In this document: in pieces, positions 15,256 through 23,025 of the stretch
How positions within the stretch are numbered: position 1 is the stretch's first letter
Layout of the letters: every line of letters begins with the position of its first letter
NCBI GenBank assembly: GCA_945878375.1
Contig: CAMDWG010000002.1
Span: forward strand, 124,001 to 188,000
Source: Roseomonas mucosa
Lineage (GTDB): Bacteria > Pseudomonadota > Alphaproteobacteria > Acetobacterales > Acetobacteraceae
Length of the DNA stretch: 64,000 nucleotides
Direction: 5' to 3'
The notes under the pieces: generated by a model
Seen by the model: only the letters and a program-made list of their open reading frames with translations
Database searches by the model: none
Told to the model about the DNA's origin: nothing
Made by a program: the position numbers and the translations under genes

Positions 15256-16797
15256 ATGAACGGCGCGGAAAGTCTGGTGCACACGCTGCTCGGGGCGGGG
15301 GTGGATGTCTGCTTCGCCAATCCCGGCACAAGCGAGATGCATTTCGTTGCGGCGCTGGACCGCATCCCCGGCATGCGCTGCGTGCTCGGCCTGCAGGAAA
15401 ATGTCGTCACCGGCATGGCGGATGGCTATTTCCGCATGGCCCGCAAGCCCGCCGCCACCCTGCTGCATTGCGGCCCCGGCCTCGCGAACGGGCTCGCCAA
15501 CCTGCACAATGCCCGCCGGGCGCGGTCCGGCATCGTCAATTGCGTGGGCGATCAGGCCAGCTACCACCGCCCGCTCGATGCCCAGCTGACGGCCGATACC
15601 GAGGGCTTCGCCCGCGGCGTCTCCGCCTGGACCCGCACGGTTGCCCGCGCCGAGGATGTGGGGCGCGATGCGGCGGTGGCGGTGCAGGCGGCGCGCACCT
15701 CGCCGGGGCAGATCTCGACGCTGATCCTGCCGTCGGACACCTGCTGGGACGAGGCGCCGGGCGGCCCCGCCGCCGCGCTGCCCATCCCCGCCGCGCCCCA
15801 GGCCGACCCGCTGGCGATCCGCAACGCGGCGCGCGCGCTGCGGGACCGCTCCAACGTCCTGATCCTGCTGGGTGGCCTGGCGCTGACCGGTGAAGCGCAG
15901 GCGCTGGCCTGGCGCGTGGCACAGGCGACGGGGGCCACAGTGATGGCCGAGATGTCCAATGGCCGCGTGGAGCGCGGCCAGGGGCGCCTGATGCTGGAAC
16001 GCGTGCCCTATCCGGTGGATCTGGCGATCGAGGCGCTGAAGCCCTTCACCACCATCATCCTGGTGAACGCCAAGGCCCCGGTCGGCTTCTTCGCCTATCC
16101 CGGCAAGCCGTCCCGCCACCACCGGGAGGATGCCGACGTCCTGCCGCTGACCCGCTACGAGGCCGACCCCATCCAGGCGCTGACGGCGCTGGCTGACGAA
16201 CTCGGCGCGCCCCAGGCCGCACTCCCCGATCCCGGCCCGCGCCCCGAGGCCGCGCGCGGCGCGCCGACGCCGGAAGGGCTCGCGCGGACTCTGGCGGCGC
16301 TGATGCCGGAGGATACGGTGGTGGCCGATGAAAGCGTCTCCTTCGGGCGGGGCTTCTTCGCGGCGACCCATGCCGCGCCGCGCCATGACTGGCTCCAGAT
16401 CACGGGGGGTGCCATCGGCTGCGGCATCCCGCTGGCGACCGGGGCTGCCATCGGCGCGCCGGGCCGGCGGGTGGTGAACCTGCAGGCCGATGGGTCGGGC
16501 ATGTACACGCTGCAGGGCCTCTGGACCCAGGCGCGGGAGAAGCTGCCGGTCACGACCATCGTGCTGAGCAACCGCAAATACGCGATCCTGCTGGGCGAAT
16601 ATCGCGGCGTCGGCGCCAACCCCGGCCGCACGGCGATGGACATGATGGACCTCGGCAATCCCGACCTGAATTGGGTGAAGCTGGCCGAGGGCATGGGGGT
16701 GGAGGCCGCGAAGACCTCGACGCTCGAAGGCTGCGCCGACCTGATGAAGCAGTCCTTCGCCAAGGACGGCCCCTTCGTGATCGAGCTGGAGATCTAG
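15256..16797 (+). CDS. Acetolactate synthase-like TPP enzyme
   Basis: ThDP-dependent enzyme of 513 residues with the three-domain layout of the acetohydroxyacid synthase/benzoylformate decarboxylase superfamily. Visible are the catalytic Glu in GLQENVVTGMADG (about residue 50), the middle domain, and the ThDP/Mg segment ADGSGMYTLQG with the later SNRKYAIL. It is shorter than true IlvB (about 570 residues) and has no IlvN partner nearby, so it probably decarboxylates or ligates another 2-oxo acid. The ATG at 15256 follows GACAGG; the ORF track overextends by 38 codons. An SDR gene starts 3 bases after the stop, suggesting a shared pathway. Confidence 0.85.
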   Translation: MNGAESLVHTLLGAGVDVCFANPGTSEMHFVAALDRIPGMRCVLGLQENVVTGMADGYFRMARKPAATLLHCGPGLANGLANLHNARRARSGIVNCVGDQASYHRPLDAQLTADTEGFARGVSAWTRTVARAEDVGRDAAVAVQAARTSPGQISTLILPSDTCWDEAPGGPAAALPIPAAPQADPLAIRNAARALRDRSNVLILLGGLALTGEAQALAWRVAQATGATVMAEMSNGRVERGQGRLMLERVPYPVDLAIEALKPFTTIILVNAKAPVGFFAYPGKPSRHHREDADVLPLTRYEADPIQALTALADELGAPQAALPDPGPRPEAARGAPTPEGLARTLAALMPEDTVVADESVSFGRGFFAATHAAPRHDWLQITGGAIGCGIPLATGAAIGAPGRRVVNLQADGSGMYTLQGLWTQAREKLPVTTIVLSNRKYAILLGEYRGVGANPGRTAMDMMDLGNPDLNWVKLAEGMGVEAAKTSTLEGCADLMKQSFAKDGPFVIELEI

Positions 16798-16800
16798 GCC

Positions 16801-17571
16801 ATGGACCTCGGCATTGCGGGCCAGCGGGTTCTGATTACCGGTGGATCGAAGGGTATCGGGCTGGCTTGCGCGGAAAGCTTCGCGGAAGCGGGCTGCGACA
16901 TCGTCCTGGTCAGCCGGAGCGCGGACAAGCTCTCGGCGGCGGCCGATGCGCTACGCACGAAGCGGCAGGTGAACGTCACCACCTTCGCCGCCGATCTCTC
17001 GAAGCCTGAGGAACGGGAACGGCTGCATGCCGCGAATCCCGAGCCCGACATCCTGGTGAATAATGCCGGGGCCATCCCCGCCGGCCGGTTGCAGGATATC
17101 GGCTTCGCGCGCTGGCAGGAGGCCTGGAGCCTGAAGGTGCTGGGCTACATCCACATGTGCCAGCTCTACATGCCGGGGATGGAGGCAAAGCGCGCGGGCG
17201 TGATCTGCAACATCATCGGCATGGCCGGGCGCGCGCCGCGCGCGGGCTATATCTGCGGCGGCACGGGCAATGCGGCGCTGATCGCCTTCACCTCCGCACT
17301 GGGTGGCGCGGCGCAGGAGGCGGGGGTGCGCATCTTCGGCATCAACCCGGCGGCGACCGCGACGGATCGCATGATCACCCAGGCCCGCACCAACGCGAAG
17401 CTGAAATTCGGCGATGAGGAACGCTGGGCGGAAACGCTGACGGGCCTGCCCTATGGCCGCCCGATCGAGGCGAAGGAAATTGCCGATCTCGCCGCCTTCC
17501 TGGCCTCGCCGCGCGGTGGCTATGTGAACGGCACCGTCGTCGATGTGGATGGCGGGGGCATGTTCCGATGA
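16801..17571 (+). CDS. Short-chain dehydrogenase/reductase with altered active site
   Basis: The 256-residue protein has a Rossmann fold with the cofactor motif TGGSKGIG (about residues 13-20), NNAG (about 83-86) and the C-terminal VNGTVVDVDGGG typical of classical SDRs. The catalytic region is unusual: the Ser of the usual N-x-S-S site is replaced in NIIGMAG, and the YxxxK motif reads YICGG, keeping Tyr but losing Lys. Some annotated SDR subgroups share this pattern, so it need not be inactive, but normal alcohol/ketone chemistry is doubtful. It lies between the TPP enzyme (3-base gap) and the META gene (4-base overlap), an operon arrangement. Confidence 0.85.
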   Translation: MDLGIAGQRVLITGGSKGIGLACAESFAEAGCDIVLVSRSADKLSAAADALRTKRQVNVTTFAADLSKPEERERLHAANPEPDILVNNAGAIPAGRLQDIGFARWQEAWSLKVLGYIHMCQLYMPGMEAKRAGVICNIIGMAGRAPRAGYICGGTGNAALIAFTSALGGAAQEAGVRIFGINPAATATDRMITQARTNAKLKFGDEERWAETLTGLPYGRPIEAKEIADLAAFLASPRGGYVNGTVVDVDGGGMFR

Positions 17572-17981
17572 GGCGCGCGGCGCTGGCGCTTCTGCTGCTG
17601 GCGCCGCTGCCCGCCGTGGCGCAGTCGCCGCTGGCGGGTACGAGCTGGGAATTGGTGGAGCTGCGCTCGCCGGATGACAGCATCGGCACGGTGCGGGTGG
17701 ACGACCCAGCGCGCTACACCATCACCTTCAACGCCGATGGCAGCGCGGCGCTGCGCCTGGATTGCAACCGCGGGCGCGGCAGTTGGCGCAGCGAGGCACC
17801 CGGCCGCATCGCATTCGGCGCCGTCGCGACGACGCGCATGATGTGCCCGCCCGGTTCGCTGGATGCGCGGCTGGGGCGCGAGATACCCTTCCTGCGCGTC
17901 TATGCGCTGGAAGGCGACAGGCTGCGGCTGGAGCTGACGGCCGATGGCGGCCAGCAGATCTGGCGGCGGGCGCAGCCCTGA
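17568..17981 (+). CDS. META/HslJ-domain secreted protein
   Basis: The 137-residue product begins with a signal peptide (MRRAALALLLLAPLPAVAQ, cleavage after AVA-Q). The mature part is a META domain: it opens GTSWELVEL and has the conserved TTRMMCP segment. META proteins in other bacteria (HslJ and lipoproteins) act in the envelope, some in heat or antibiotic stress; there is no lipobox Cys here, so it should be periplasmic. The start overlaps the SDR stop (ATGA). Confidence 0.85.
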   Translation: MRRAALALLLLAPLPAVAQSPLAGTSWELVELRSPDDSIGTVRVDDPARYTITFNADGSAALRLDCNRGRGSWRSEAPGRIAFGAVATTRMMCPPGSLDARLGREIPFLRVYALEGDRLRLELTADGGQQIWRRAQP

Positions 17982-18066
17982 CCCCCCTCTCCCGCGAGGC
18001 GGCGGGCAGCGGCACTGCCGCTGCGCCAAAGGCTGGTGCCTGAGCGCAGCGAAGGCGGGAGGGGGC
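17982..18066. repeat. Palindrome-rich convergent gap
   Basis: CCCCCTCTCCCGC at the left pairs, with a two-base bulge, with GCGGGAGGGGG at the right. Inside is the perfect palindrome GCAGCGGCA-C-TGCCGCTGC (18006-18024). It separates two convergent genes, so a two-way termination role is plausible, although neither strand has a proper T tract after a stem. Confidence 0.45.
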
Positions 18067-18096
18067 GCGACCGCCCCCCCAAAAAACCGGACCGCG

Positions 18097-19080
18097 CTAC
18101 GCCGCATCCAGCGTGAACAGCTTGCCGACTGCAGCCGGCACCACGCGCTCCCCGAATGCGCGTTCCAGCGCGTTCACCGCGCGCCAGCCGGTGCAATGCG
18201 CCGGGATCAGCAGCGGCAGGTCGAAGCCCGCCAGGTCCGCGACCGTCTCCGGTATGATCGCCTCATTGTCGCCCGACAGGTGGAAGCCGCCCATGGCGGC
18301 GAACAGCGGCACGGCGGGGAAGGCGTCACGCGCCGCATGCAGCACATTGACGATGCCGGCATGCGAACAGGCGCTGAACACCACCAGGCCCCGCCCGCGG
18401 ACATGCACGGCGCAGAAGCGCTCATCCATCAGCAGCTCGTCGCTCTCCCACGCATCGGCCTCGGTCGCGCGGGCGACCTGGCCGGGCAGACCGCGTTCAT
18501 AAGCCGTGCGGCGCGGGATCTCGCCGCTGATCCAGAGCATGCCGTCGAACAGGGAGTGCGGCTGGTCGGTCACGACCGGCGCGGCGCCCATCGCGTCCCA
18601 TTCGGCCGGCTGTGGCACGCATTCCATCGGGAAGACGCCGCCATCGGGCTGGCGGCTGCCGCGTTCGCGGAACATGCCGGGGTGGAGATGCAGCGGCACC
18701 TTGCGGCCGCCATTCGCCGCCGTGATGAAGTCCAGCGCCTGCGGGATGCCGCCGGCATGGTCCCAATGGCCGTGGCTGAGCATCGCGGCTTCGATGGCGC
18801 CGAAATCGACGCCGAGCTTCGGGCCGTTGCGCGCGATGGCGTAGGGATCGGGGCCGCCATCGAACAGGAAGGCGTGGCGCGAGCCACCCCGGTGCAGCGT
18901 GAGCACCAAAGCGAGCCCGTGATTCGCGCAGCACAGCGCGGGGCCGCTGCTGCGCTTCAGCCCGGCCCTGCGCAGCATGTTCCATTCGCGCGTCACGAAG
19001 GACGGCGCGCGAGAGAGGCTGTCGGTGACGTTGTCCACCAGCACCTGGATGTCCAGGCGATCGACCGGCTGCAAAATCAT
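18097..19080 (-). CDS. MBL-fold metallo-hydrolase
   Basis: The 327-residue protein has the metallo-beta-lactamase signature SHGHWDHAGG (about residues 102-111), which supplies the metal-binding His and Asp residues. Further candidate ligands are in SACSHAGI and PAHCTGW. The SGPALCCANHGLAL opening and overall length resemble the subfamily often annotated as dihydropterin/ribofuranosylaminobenzene phosphate synthase-like; the substrate is unknown. It lies 47 bases downstream of murA on the same strand and could be co-transcribed. Confidence 0.85.
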   Translation of the reverse strand: MILQPVDRLDIQVLVDNVTDSLSRAPSFVTREWNMLRRAGLKRSSGPALCCANHGLALVLTLHRGGSRHAFLFDGGPDPYAIARNGPKLGVDFGAIEAAMLSHGHWDHAGGIPQALDFITAANGGRKVPLHLHPGMFRERGSRQPDGGVFPMECVPQPAEWDAMGAAPVVTDQPHSLFDGMLWISGEIPRRTAYERGLPGQVARATEADAWESDELLMDERFCAVHVRGRGLVVFSACSHAGIVNVLHAARDAFPAVPLFAAMGGFHLSGDNEAIIPETVADLAGFDLPLLIPAHCTGWRAVNALERAFGERVVPAAVGKLFTLDAA

Positions 19081-19127
19081 GGCAGGATCCTCCCGCCGCC
19101 AGCATGGCAGGGGAGGGGCGTGCGCCG

Positions 19128-20384
19128 CTAGAGCCGCTCGATATCCGCGCCGACGGCCGCGAGCTTCCGCTCCACCGCCTCATAGCCGCGATCGAGGTGA
19201 TAGACGCGGTTGACGATGGTCTCGCCCTGCGCGGCCAGCCCGGCCAGGACCAGGGAGACGGATGCGCGCAGATCGGTCGCCATCACCGGCGCGCCCGACA
19301 GGCGCGGCACGCCGCGCACGATGGCGCTCTGGCCGTGATACTTGATGCGCGCGCCCATCCGCATCAGCTCGGGCACATGCATGAAGCGGTTCTCGAAGAT
19401 CGTCTCCGTGATCATGCTCGCGCCATCGGCCACGCACATCAGCGCCATGAATTGCGCCTGCATGTCGGTGGCGAAGCCGGGGAAGGGCTCGGTCATCACA
19501 TCGGTGCCATGCAGCCCATTCAGGCGGGAGACCTGCAACCCCTCGACCCGTTCGGCCACATCGACGCCGGCATCGCGCAGCACGCGGGCCACCGCACCAA
19601 GATCCGTCAGCCGCGCGCCTTCCAGCAGCACCTGCCCGCCGGTGATCGCGGCGGCGCAGGCATAGGTACCGGCCTCGATGCGGTCGGGGATGATGGGGTG
19701 AGTCGCCGCGCCCAGGCTGCGGACACCCTCGATCACCAGCTTCGCGGTGCCGATGCCTTCGATCCGCGCGCCCATCCGCATCAGGCACATGGCGAGGTCG
19801 CCGATCTCCGGCTCCTGGGCCGCATTGACCAGCTCCGTGGTGCCGTCCGCGAGGCAGGCGGCCATCAGCAGGTTCTCGGTCGCGCCGACGCTGACCTGGG
19901 GGAAGATGATCTTCGCGCCCTTCAGCCCGCCCGGCGGCGCGGTGGCCTCGATATAGCCGCTGTCGAGCGTGATGGCCGCGCCCATCTGCTCCAGCCCCTT
20001 CAGGTGGAGATCGACCGGCCGCGTGCCGATGGCGCAGCCGCCGGGCAGCGAGACCTTGGCCCGCCCGAAGCGCGCGACCAGCGGCCCAAGCACCAGCACG
20101 CTCGCGCGCATCTTGCGCACGATGTCATAGGGCGCTTCGAGGTTGTTCGCCGCGCCGGCCAGGGTGATGGTCCGCGCGACCTTGTCGTGTTCCACGCGCA
20201 GCCCGTGCTGCGCCAGCAGCGCGCGCATGGTGGCGATATCCGCGAGCTCCGGCGCATTCTCCAGCACCAGCGGGCCGTCTGACAGCAGGGCGGCGGTCAT
20301 CAGCGGCAGCGTCGCGTTCTTCGCGCCGCTGATCGGGATGGTGCCGTGCAGCGGCTTGCCGCCACGGATGCGGATGCGGTCCAT
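19128..20384 (-). CDS. murA: UDP-N-acetylglucosamine 1-carboxyvinyltransferase
   Basis: First committed step of peptidoglycan synthesis, transferring enolpyruvate from PEP to UDP-GlcNAc; the target of fosfomycin. The 418-residue length is typical. The substrate-binding [11 protein letters not shown] segment and the catalytic loop [11 protein letters not shown] with the active-site Cys (about residue 117) are intact, so the enzyme should be fosfomycin-sensitive at that residue. It lies 3 bases after dcd and is translated in the same direction. Confidence 0.97.
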   Translation of the reverse strand: MDRIRIRGGKPLHGTIPISGAKNATLPLMTAALLSDGPLVLENAPELADIATMRALLAQHGLRVEHDKVARTITLAGAANNLEAPYDIVRKMRASVLVLGPLVARFGRAKVSLPGGCAIGTRPVDLHLKGLEQMGAAITLDSGYIEATAPPGGLKGAKIIFPQVSVGATENLLMAACLADGTTELVNAAQEPEIGDLAMCLMRMGARIEGIGTAKLVIEGVRSLGAATHPIIPDRIEAGTYACAAAITGGQVLLEGARLTDLGAVARVLRDAGVDVAERVEGLQVSRLNGLHGTDVMTEPFPGFATDMQAQFMALMCVADGASMITETIFENRFMHVPELMRMGARIKYHGQSAIVRGVPRLSGAPVMATDLRASVSLVLAGLAAQGETIVNRVYHLDRGYEAVERKLAAVGADIERL

Positions 20385-20387
20385 GGC

Positions 20388-20942
20388 TTACAGCTTGGGC
20401 AGGGACACGCCCCGCTGACCCATGTATTTGCCCTTGCGGTCGGCATAGCTGACCTCGGGCGGCGTATCGCCCTTCAGGAACAGGAACTGGCAGATGCCCT
20501 CATTCGCATAGATGCGGGCGGGCAGGGGCGTGGTGTTGCTGATCTCGATCGTCACCTGGCCTTCCCATTCGGGCTCCAGCGGCGTGACGTTCACGATCAG
20601 CCCGCAGCGCGCATAGGTGGACTTGCCGAGGCAGATCACCAGCACGTCGCGCGGAATGCGGAAATATTCGACCGTGTGGCAGAGCAGGAAGGAATTGGGC
20701 GGGATGATGCAGGTCTCGCCCTTGCGGGTGACGAAGCCCTGTTCGTTGAAGACCTTCGGATCGACGATGGCGCTGTCGACATTGGTGAAGATCTTGAATT
20801 CATCCGCCAGCCTCGCGTCGTAGCCATAGGAGGACAGGCCGAAGGAGATCACGCCTTCCCGCCGCTGCGATTCGACGAAAGGCTCGATCATGCCGTGTTC
20901 GGTCGCCATGCGGCGGATCCAGCTGTCGGGCATGATGGGCAT
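20388..20942 (-). CDS. dcd: dCTP deaminase
   Basis: Deaminates dCTP to dUTP for thymidylate synthesis. The 184-residue product has the family motifs [22 protein letters not shown] and [11 protein letters not shown], the last containing the catalytic Glu. The start is ATG 20942 ([11 protein letters not shown]) or ATG 20933 three codons later; there is no clear Shine-Dalgarno sequence for either. It leads the dcd-murA pair. Confidence 0.96.
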   Translation of the reverse strand: MPIMPDSWIRRMATEHGMIEPFVESQRREGVISFGLSSYGYDARLADEFKIFTNVDSAIVDPKVFNEQGFVTRKGETCIIPPNSFLLCHTVEYFRIPRDVLVICLGKSTYARCGLIVNVTPLEPEWEGQVTIEISNTTPLPARIYANEGICQFLFLKGDTPPEVSYADRKGKYMGQRGVSLPKL

Positions 20943-21009
20943 GGGTCAGGGGCCTCGCGCGGGTCCGGGGGCAGTCCCCGGGGTTAGCCCATGCGGGCCG
21001 GGGGGACAA

Positions 21010-21186
21010 TCACGCGCCCCCCTTGTCCTTCGGGGCCTGCCCCATCCCTGCCGCCGGCTTGGCCGGTTCGGCCCGCGCTGCCTCGTCCCGGGCGCGGGCT
21101 TGGGCTTTCCGTTTCCGCAGGTTCTCCCGCAGCGCGGCCGCCAGCCGCGCCTCCCGCTCGGCCGCGGCATTCGGGGGGGCGGCCAT
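21010..21186 (-). CDS. Small basic hypothetical protein
   Basis: A 58-residue, Ala/Arg/Lys-rich protein predicted to form a long helix (EREARLAAALRENLRKRKAQARARDE) with a flexible tail. Short proteins of this look occur in related alphaproteobacteria, but I know no function. The ORF track starts at a TTG (21192); the ATG at 21186 lies just after the stop of the solute-binding protein gene, which suggests translational coupling. Confidence 0.6.
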   Translation of the reverse strand: MAAPPNAAAEREARLAAALRENLRKRKAQARARDEAARAEPAKPAAGMGQAPKDKGGA

Positions 21187-21188
21187 GG

Positions 21189-22157
21189 TCAATCCACGCG
21201 CATGCCGGCGGCCTGCGCCACCGCGGCCCAGCGCGCGACCTCGGCGGCGACGAAGGCCTGGTATTGGGCCGCGCTCATCCGGCGCGGGGTCGCGCCGGCC
21301 TCGACCAGCCGGGGCGCGACATCCGCATGGGCCAGCGCGGCCAGGACATCGGCGTTCAGCCGCGTCGTGATCGCCTCCGGCAGTCCTGCCGGGCCGGAGA
21401 TACCGAACCAGGTGGAGGCGACGAGGTCGGGGAAGCCGAGTTCGGGGAAGGTCGGCAGGTCGGGCCAGCCCGGGACGCGCTGCACGGCGGTCACGGCCAG
21501 CAGCCGGAAGCGCTCGTTGCGCCCGGCCTCCACCAGCGTGGTGATCATGGATTCGAGGTTGCCGGCCGTCACGTCGTTCATCATCGGCCCGCTGCCGCGA
21601 TAGGGGACATGCGTCGTCTCGATGCCTGCCGCGCGCTTCAGGATCTCCTGCTTCGCGTGGCTCGAGGTGCCGTTGCCGGGGGAGCCCATGGTGATGCCGG
21701 GCCGCGCCTTCGCCGCCGCGATGAAATCCGCGAGCGTCCGGATCGGGCTGCTGGCGCTGACCGCCAGCACCGAGGGCACTTCCGCCATTAGCGCCACATG
21801 GGTGAAGTCCCGCACCGAATCATAGGGCATGGTCCGGTAGACGCTCGGCCCGACGCCGTGGGAGGCGATGTTGGAGATGACGAAGGCCGTCCCATCGGGC
21901 GCGCTCTTCGCCACCAGATCCGAGCCGAGCGTGCCGCCGGCGCCGGCGCGATTCTCGATCACGACATTCTGGCCGAGCGTGGCCGACAGGCGTTGGCTGA
22001 CCAGCCGCGCCACCACATCCGTCGTCCCGCCGGGCGGGAAGGGGACGATGACGCGGATGGGCCGGGCGGGCCAGGCGCCCTGCGCGCGGGCCAGCCCTGG
22101 CAGGGCGAGGCCCGGCAGGGCGAGGGCGGGCAGGGCCAGAAGGTGGCGGCGGCGCAT
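21189..22157 (-). CDS. Bug-family (tripartite tricarboxylate transporter) solute-binding protein
   Basis: Periplasmic receptor of about 322 residues. It starts with an RRR signal peptide (MRRRHLLALPALALPG...ARAQ), then WPARPIRVIVPFPPGGTTDVVAR and NRAGAGGTLG, the hallmarks of the Bug/TctC family that bind carboxylates or related small acids. The ATG at 22157 follows GGAGAC and is preferred to the ORF-track start at 22178. No tctA/tctB permease is nearby, so, like many Bug proteins, it is an orphan receptor. The signal peptide contains a threefold LPGLA repeat from 15-base DNA units. Confidence 0.9.
   Translation of the reverse strand: MRRRHLLALPALALPGLALPGLARAQGAWPARPIRVIVPFPPGGTTDVVARLVSQRLSATLGQNVVIENRAGAGGTLGSDLVAKSAPDGTAFVISNIASHGVGPSVYRTMPYDSVRDFTHVALMAEVPSVLAVSASSPIRTLADFIAAAKARPGITMGSPGNGTSSHAKQEILKRAAGIETTHVPYRGSGPMMNDVTAGNLESMITTLVEAGRNERFRLLAVTAVQRVPGWPDLPTFPELGFPDLVASTWFGISGPAGLPEAITTRLNADVLAALAHADVAPRLVEAGATPRRMSAAQYQAFVAAEVARWAAVAQAAGMRVD
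22096..22140 (-). repeat. 15-base tandem units in a signal-peptide region
   Basis: On the plus strand CCTGGCAGGGCGAGG, CCCGGCAGGGCGAGG and GCGGGCAGGGCCAGA follow each other. They encode the repeated LPGLA of the Bug protein signal peptide, in frame. Confidence 0.75.
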
Positions 22158-22184
22158 GGGGCGGTCTCCGGTTCTCATCGCAGT

Positions 22185-23015
22185 CTAGACCTGTCGCGCC
22201 AGCAGACGCGACAGGGCGGCGTTGCAGGCCTCGGGCGCTTCGTACATCACCCAATGGCCGGCGGCGGGGATCACCTCCCGCACCGCATCGGGGCGTGCGG
22301 CGGCGAGCGCCTCCAGCCTTTCATGCAGGTTGGGGGCCGCGACCTGGTCCGCCCCGCCCCAGATCGCGCCGAGTGGTACGGGGCTGCGCTGCAGCGCATC
22401 GCGCAGCATCGGCGTGTGGGTGAAGCCGCGGCTGCGGGTGCGGGCATGCACCGCGTTCCATTCCTGGATCGTAAGCGCGAGGTCGTCGATCCGCGCCGGA
22501 TCGGCGATCATCAGCGCCGCCAGATTGTGCCGATGCGCGGCGATGCGGTCCGCCCCTTCCTTGTCGCGCACCTTCACCAGCGGCGTTTCCCCGCGCGCGA
22601 CGCCCAGCGCGCCGGCGCCGATGATGGTCAGGCTCCGCAGCGCCGTGCCGAGTTCCACCGCGACATGCCCGCCGATATTGGCGCCGAAGGAAAAGCCAAC
22701 GAGGTCGAGCGAAGCGGTCTCCGCCACGATTTCCCGCAGCCCCGCCACGACCACGCGCGCGATGGTCGGCGGGTCGGCGGGGTCGGGGGCATCGGCGCTT
22801 TCGCCGAGGCCGGGCAGGTCCGGCGCGATCACGCAGCGGGTCGCGGCGAAATGGGGGATCTGGCGCACCCAATGCCGCCAGGACCCGTTGCCGCCATGCA
22901 GCAGCAGCAGCGGGCTGCCCGCATCCTCGTTCCAGATGCGCCAGGCCATGCGGCCGGCGCCGCAAGGCGTCTCGACCCGGCGTGCGGCGGCGTCGAGCGC
23001 GTGCAGGATATCCAT
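22185..23015 (-). CDS. Alpha/beta hydrolase
   Basis: The 276-residue protein has a complete catalytic triad: nucleophile Ser in GFSFGAN, Asp in WGGADQV and His in AAGHWVMY. The oxyanion strand is LLLLHGGNGSWRHW. Its size and motifs resemble carboxylesterase or C-C bond hydrolases of aromatic degradation, and no substrate can be named from sequence. It follows the acyl-CoA dehydrogenase gene by 10 bases on the same strand and precedes the Bug receptor gene, so these may form a small catabolic operon. Confidence 0.85.
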   Translation of the reverse strand: MDILHALDAAARRVETPCGAGRMAWRIWNEDAGSPLLLLHGGNGSWRHWVRQIPHFAATRCVIAPDLPGLGESADAPDPADPPTIARVVVAGLREIVAETASLDLVGFSFGANIGGHVAVELGTALRSLTIIGAGALGVARGETPLVKVRDKEGADRIAAHRHNLAALMIADPARIDDLALTIQEWNAVHARTRSRGFTHTPMLRDALQRSPVPLGAIWGGADQVAAPNLHERLEALAAARPDAVREVIPAAGHWVMYEAPEACNAALSRLLARQV

Positions 23016-23025
23016 CGACTGACTT

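Noticed and set aside
18066-18090. Terminator at GGGGGCGCGACCGCCCCCCAAAA
   Set aside because: The stem is followed by an A run on plus, and on minus the T run precedes the stem, so neither strand has a normal terminator order.
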